Origin: 0-14-3-00-62-12 sp034440555
Lineage (GTDB): Bacteria; Pseudomonadota; Gammaproteobacteria; Xanthomonadales; Ahniellaceae
Direction of reading: 5' to 3'
Assembly: GCA_034440555.1 (NCBI GenBank)
Contig: JAWXCG010000209.1
Location: forward strand, 1-14,357
Length of the DNA: 14,357 bases
Shown here piece after piece: positions 12,632-14,357 of this stretch. A program made the translations under genes and the position numbers. The notes below the pieces were generated by a model. That model made no database searches and had not been told where the DNA came from. It worked only from the letters and a program-made list of their open reading frames with translations. Within the stretch, counting starts at the first letter, position 1, and every line of letters starts with the position of its first letter.

Positions 12632-14089
12632 TCAATCCATGCGGTAGTTGGGCGCTTCTTTGGTAATCGCCACATCATGCACATGCGACTCGCGCACACC
12701 AGCACTGGTCACGCGCACGAACTGCGGCTTGGATCGCATCTCTTCAATTGTCGCGGCGCCGCAGTAGCCCATGCTGGAACGAAGCCCGCCGACCAACTGG
12801 TGCACGATGCCACGCAACGAGCCGCGGTACGGCACCCGGCCTTCGATGCCTTCGGGAACCAGTTTATCGGCGTCCGAGGCGTCTTGAAAATAGCGGTCCT
12901 TGGACCCGAGTTGCATCGCGCCCAGCGAACCCATACCGCGATAACTTTTGTAAGAGCGACCCTGGTAAAGCTCGACCTCGCCCGGCGCTTCTTCGGTGCC
13001 GGCAAACATGCCGCCGATCATTACGCAGCTGGCGCCGGCGGCAATCGCTTTTGCGATATCACCTGAATACCGAATGCCGCCATCAGCGATCAATGGAACG
13101 CCGGATGCATGCAATGCTTCCGCAACCATGGACACAGCCGTGATCTGCGGTACGCCCACTCCAGCAACGATACGCGTAGTGCAAATCGAGCCGGGACCCA
13201 CGCCCACCTTGACCGCGTCAGCTCCGTGATCCACCAGCGCCAGAGCGGCAGCGCCGGTCACGATGTTGCCGCCAATCACTTGCACTTGGGGGAATGTGTG
13301 CTTGACCCAACGTACCCGCTCCAACACGCCTTGCGCGTGTCCGTGTGCGGTATCGACAATGATCACATCAACGCCCGCCTCCACCAGCGCCCCGATGCGC
13401 GCCTGGGTATCGCCACCGACCCCAACCGCAGCACCGACGCGCAAGCGTTCGGCCTCATCCTTGGCTGCATTCGGATTGTCACGCGCCTTCTGGATATCTT
13501 TTACAGTAATCAAACCGCGCAGCTTGAACTGTTCGTTGACCACGAGCACCTTCTCGATGCGGTGCTGATGCATCAGGCCGAGCACATCTTCATCGCTGGC
13601 GCCGTCCAGGACGGTCACCAACTTCTTCATGCCGGTCATGATCCGGCTGACTGGATCGTCCAGATGCGTCTCAAAGCGCAGATCGCGGCTGGTGACGATA
13701 CCGACCAGCTGTCCGTTATCCACCACCGGCACACCGGAGATATTGCGTGATCGCGTCAGGCTGAGCACATCGCGAATGCTGGTTTGCGGCGCGACCGTGA
13801 TTGGATCGCGAATCACCCCGGCCTCGAATTTCTTGACCAGACGAACTTCAGCCGCCTGCTGTTCGAGCGACATATTCTTGTGGATAATGCCCATGCCGCC
13901 GCACTGCGCCATGGTAATCGCCAGCCGCGCCTCGGTCACTGTGTCCATCGCCGCGGAAATGACCGGAATGTTCAGCGCGATACCGCGCGAGATGCGCGTT
14001 GTGGTCGATACGTCGCGTGGCAACACGGCCGAATGCGCGGGGACCAGAGAGACATCGTCGAAGGTGAGTGCTTCCGCTAGGATGCGCAT
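12632..14089 (-). CDS. guaB: Inosine-5'-monophosphate dehydrogenase
   Basis: Oxidises IMP to XMP with NAD+, the first committed step to GMP. The 485-residue length is normal. An N-terminal TIM-barrel segment (LTFDDVSLVPAHSAVLPRDV) is split by a pair of CBS domains, about residues 90-205 (DPITVAPQTSIRDVLSLTRSR and MTGMKKLVTVLDGASDEDVL). The catalytic loop GVGPGSICTTRIVAGVGVPQ has Cys303 as nucleophile. The flap RGMGSLGAMQ and the barrel motifs DTAHGH and ADGGIRYSGDIAKA are intact. ATG 14087-14089 is chosen because GGAGA (14097-14101, minus strand) is 7 bases upstream and the family N-terminus begins there; the frame extends 39 codons upstream without homology. First gene of the guaB-guaA-tadA set. 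Confidence 0.97.
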   Translation of the reverse strand: MRILAEALTFDDVSLVPAHSAVLPRDVSTTTRISRGIALNIPVISAAMDTVTEARLAITMAQCGGMGIIHKNMSLEQQAAEVRLVKKFEAGVIRDPITVAPQTSIRDVLSLTRSRNISGVPVVDNGQLVGIVTSRDLRFETHLDDPVSRIMTGMKKLVTVLDGASDEDVLGLMHQHRIEKVLVVNEQFKLRGLITVKDIQKARDNPNAAKDEAERLRVGAAVGVGGDTQARIGALVEAGVDVIIVDTAHGHAQGVLERVRWVKHTFPQVQVIGGNIVTGAAALALVDHGADAVKVGVGPGSICTTRIVAGVGVPQITAVSMVAEALHASGVPLIADGGIRYSGDIAKAIAAGASCVMIGGMFAGTEEAPGEVELYQGRSYKSYRGMGSLGAMQLGSKDRYFQDASDADKLVPEGIEGRVPYRGSLRGIVHQLVGGLRSSMGYCGAATIEEMRSKPQFVRVTSAGVRESHVHDVAITKEAPNYRMD

Positions 14090-14117
14090 CGGACAGTCTC
14101 CATACGGGAAGCCACGC

Positions 14118-14146
14118 ATTCTAGCGTTCCGCAACGCTGACAGTAA
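14118..14146 (-). promoter_or_regulatory. Probable guaB promoter with an internal dyad
   Basis: On the minus strand, TAGAAT (14118-14123) is a good -10, with a weak -35 TTACTG (14141-14146) at 17-base spacing, giving a leader of about 20 bases. The spacer is largely filled by an inverted repeat, AGCGTT (14123-14128), CCGC, AACGCT (14133-14138). Its position between the two promoter elements would suit an operator, but it does not match the E. coli PurR box. Confidence 0.4.
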
Positions 14147-14163
14147 GCGGCAGCGCTGGCGCA

Positions 14164-14183
14164 CCGCGGGCAAACCGCGGGCA
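14164..14183. repeat. Short tandem direct repeat upstream of guaB
   Basis: CCGCGGGCA occurs at 14164-14172 and again at 14175-14183, an 11-base period, about one helical turn. It lies roughly 20 bases upstream of the putative guaB -35. It could be a pair of protein-binding half-sites or chance in GC-rich DNA. Confidence 0.3.
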
Positions 14184-14245
14184 GTTCGCAGCACGTAGAT
14201 CGACACCGGGTTTTTATCCTCGTTTCACTTTGCCAATGGGTTTGC

Positions 14246-14357
14246 ATGCACCGAGCGGAATTTTCACCGCGCCGATCACCGTTACGGCATTCCACACTGC
14301 CTGCGGTAGTCGCGCTAGCGGCCTGGATGGCGGCATTGATTTTGCTGCGCGCAGCAA
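14246..14357 (+). CDS. Possible start of a divergent membrane or exported protein (cut by window edge)
   Basis: An ATG at 14246 opens a frame that runs without a stop to the window end (37 codons). It encodes a basic N-terminus (MHRAEFSPRRSPLRHST) followed by a hydrophobic stretch (LPAVVALAAWMAALILL) that looks like a transmembrane or signal segment, in the usual positive-inside order. It would be transcribed divergently from guaB. The upstream TGGG is only a weak ribosome binding site, and the frame is also open further upstream, so the exact start is unsure. The fragment is too short to name a family, and it may not be a gene. Confidence 0.4.
   Translation, partial: MHRAEFSPRRSPLRHSTLPAVVALAAWMAALILLRAA

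Noticed and set aside
12052..13750. Plus-strand open frames of 200-213 codons opposite guaA and guaB
   Set aside because: They are antisense to strongly conserved guaA and guaB, and their translations are biased in composition with no motifs or convincing ribosome binding sites.

Overview
The window looks like ordinary chromosomal DNA from a GC-rich gammaproteobacterium, most likely of the Xanthomonadales/Lysobacterales. The reasons are the high-GC codon use, the guaB-guaA-tadA-orn neighbourhood, a leucine-catabolism (liu) pair, a REP-like GGAGCGGC repeat and TAnAAT-type -10 boxes close to the genes. The lineage is inferred from gene content; no search was run. No tRNA, rRNA, CRISPR array, insertion sequence or prophage was seen.

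Left half, plus strand. A 2-oxoglutarate/Fe(II) oxygenase enters from the left edge (to 479). After a 117-base gap with a weak promoter comes a tight set: the biotin-carrying alpha subunit of an acyl-CoA carboxylase, best called methylcrotonyl-CoA carboxylase alpha (597-2591); an unrecognised lipoprotein joined to it by an ATGA overlap (2588-3301); and hydroxymethylglutaryl-CoA lyase, which overlaps the lipoprotein by 8 bases (3294-4187). The two enzymes act late in leucine breakdown. After 51 bases, most of them in a strong inverted repeat, comes a TPR protein with a GT41 (O-GlcNAc transferase/SPINDLY-like) domain (4239-6368). A PAS-PAS-PAS-GGDEF-EAL protein follows (6406-9036), then a stand-alone GNAT acetyltransferase (9153-9635).

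Centre. A REP-like cluster of inverted repeats (about 9661-9720) lies between two convergent genes, the acetyltransferase and oligoribonuclease.

Right half, minus strand, read right to left: guaB (14089-12632), guaA (12600-11041), tadA (11038-10532) and orn (10352-9732). guaB, guaA and tadA are packed like an operon. orn has its own 179-base leader with several inverted repeats. GuaB and GuaA convert IMP to XMP to GMP, TadA makes inosine-34 in tRNA-Arg, and Orn clears short RNA and pGpG. A fragment of a possible divergent membrane protein starts at 14246 and leaves the window.

I see no clearly new multi-gene system. The points most worth a second look are: GuaA has Val where the glutaminase triad normally has Glu; the GT41 enzyme departs from family motifs; the GGDEF-EAL protein has no I-site and a Ser at a conserved EAL Asp; the intercistronic inverted repeat covers the GT41 ribosome binding site; and a lipoprotein is embedded in the leucine operon.
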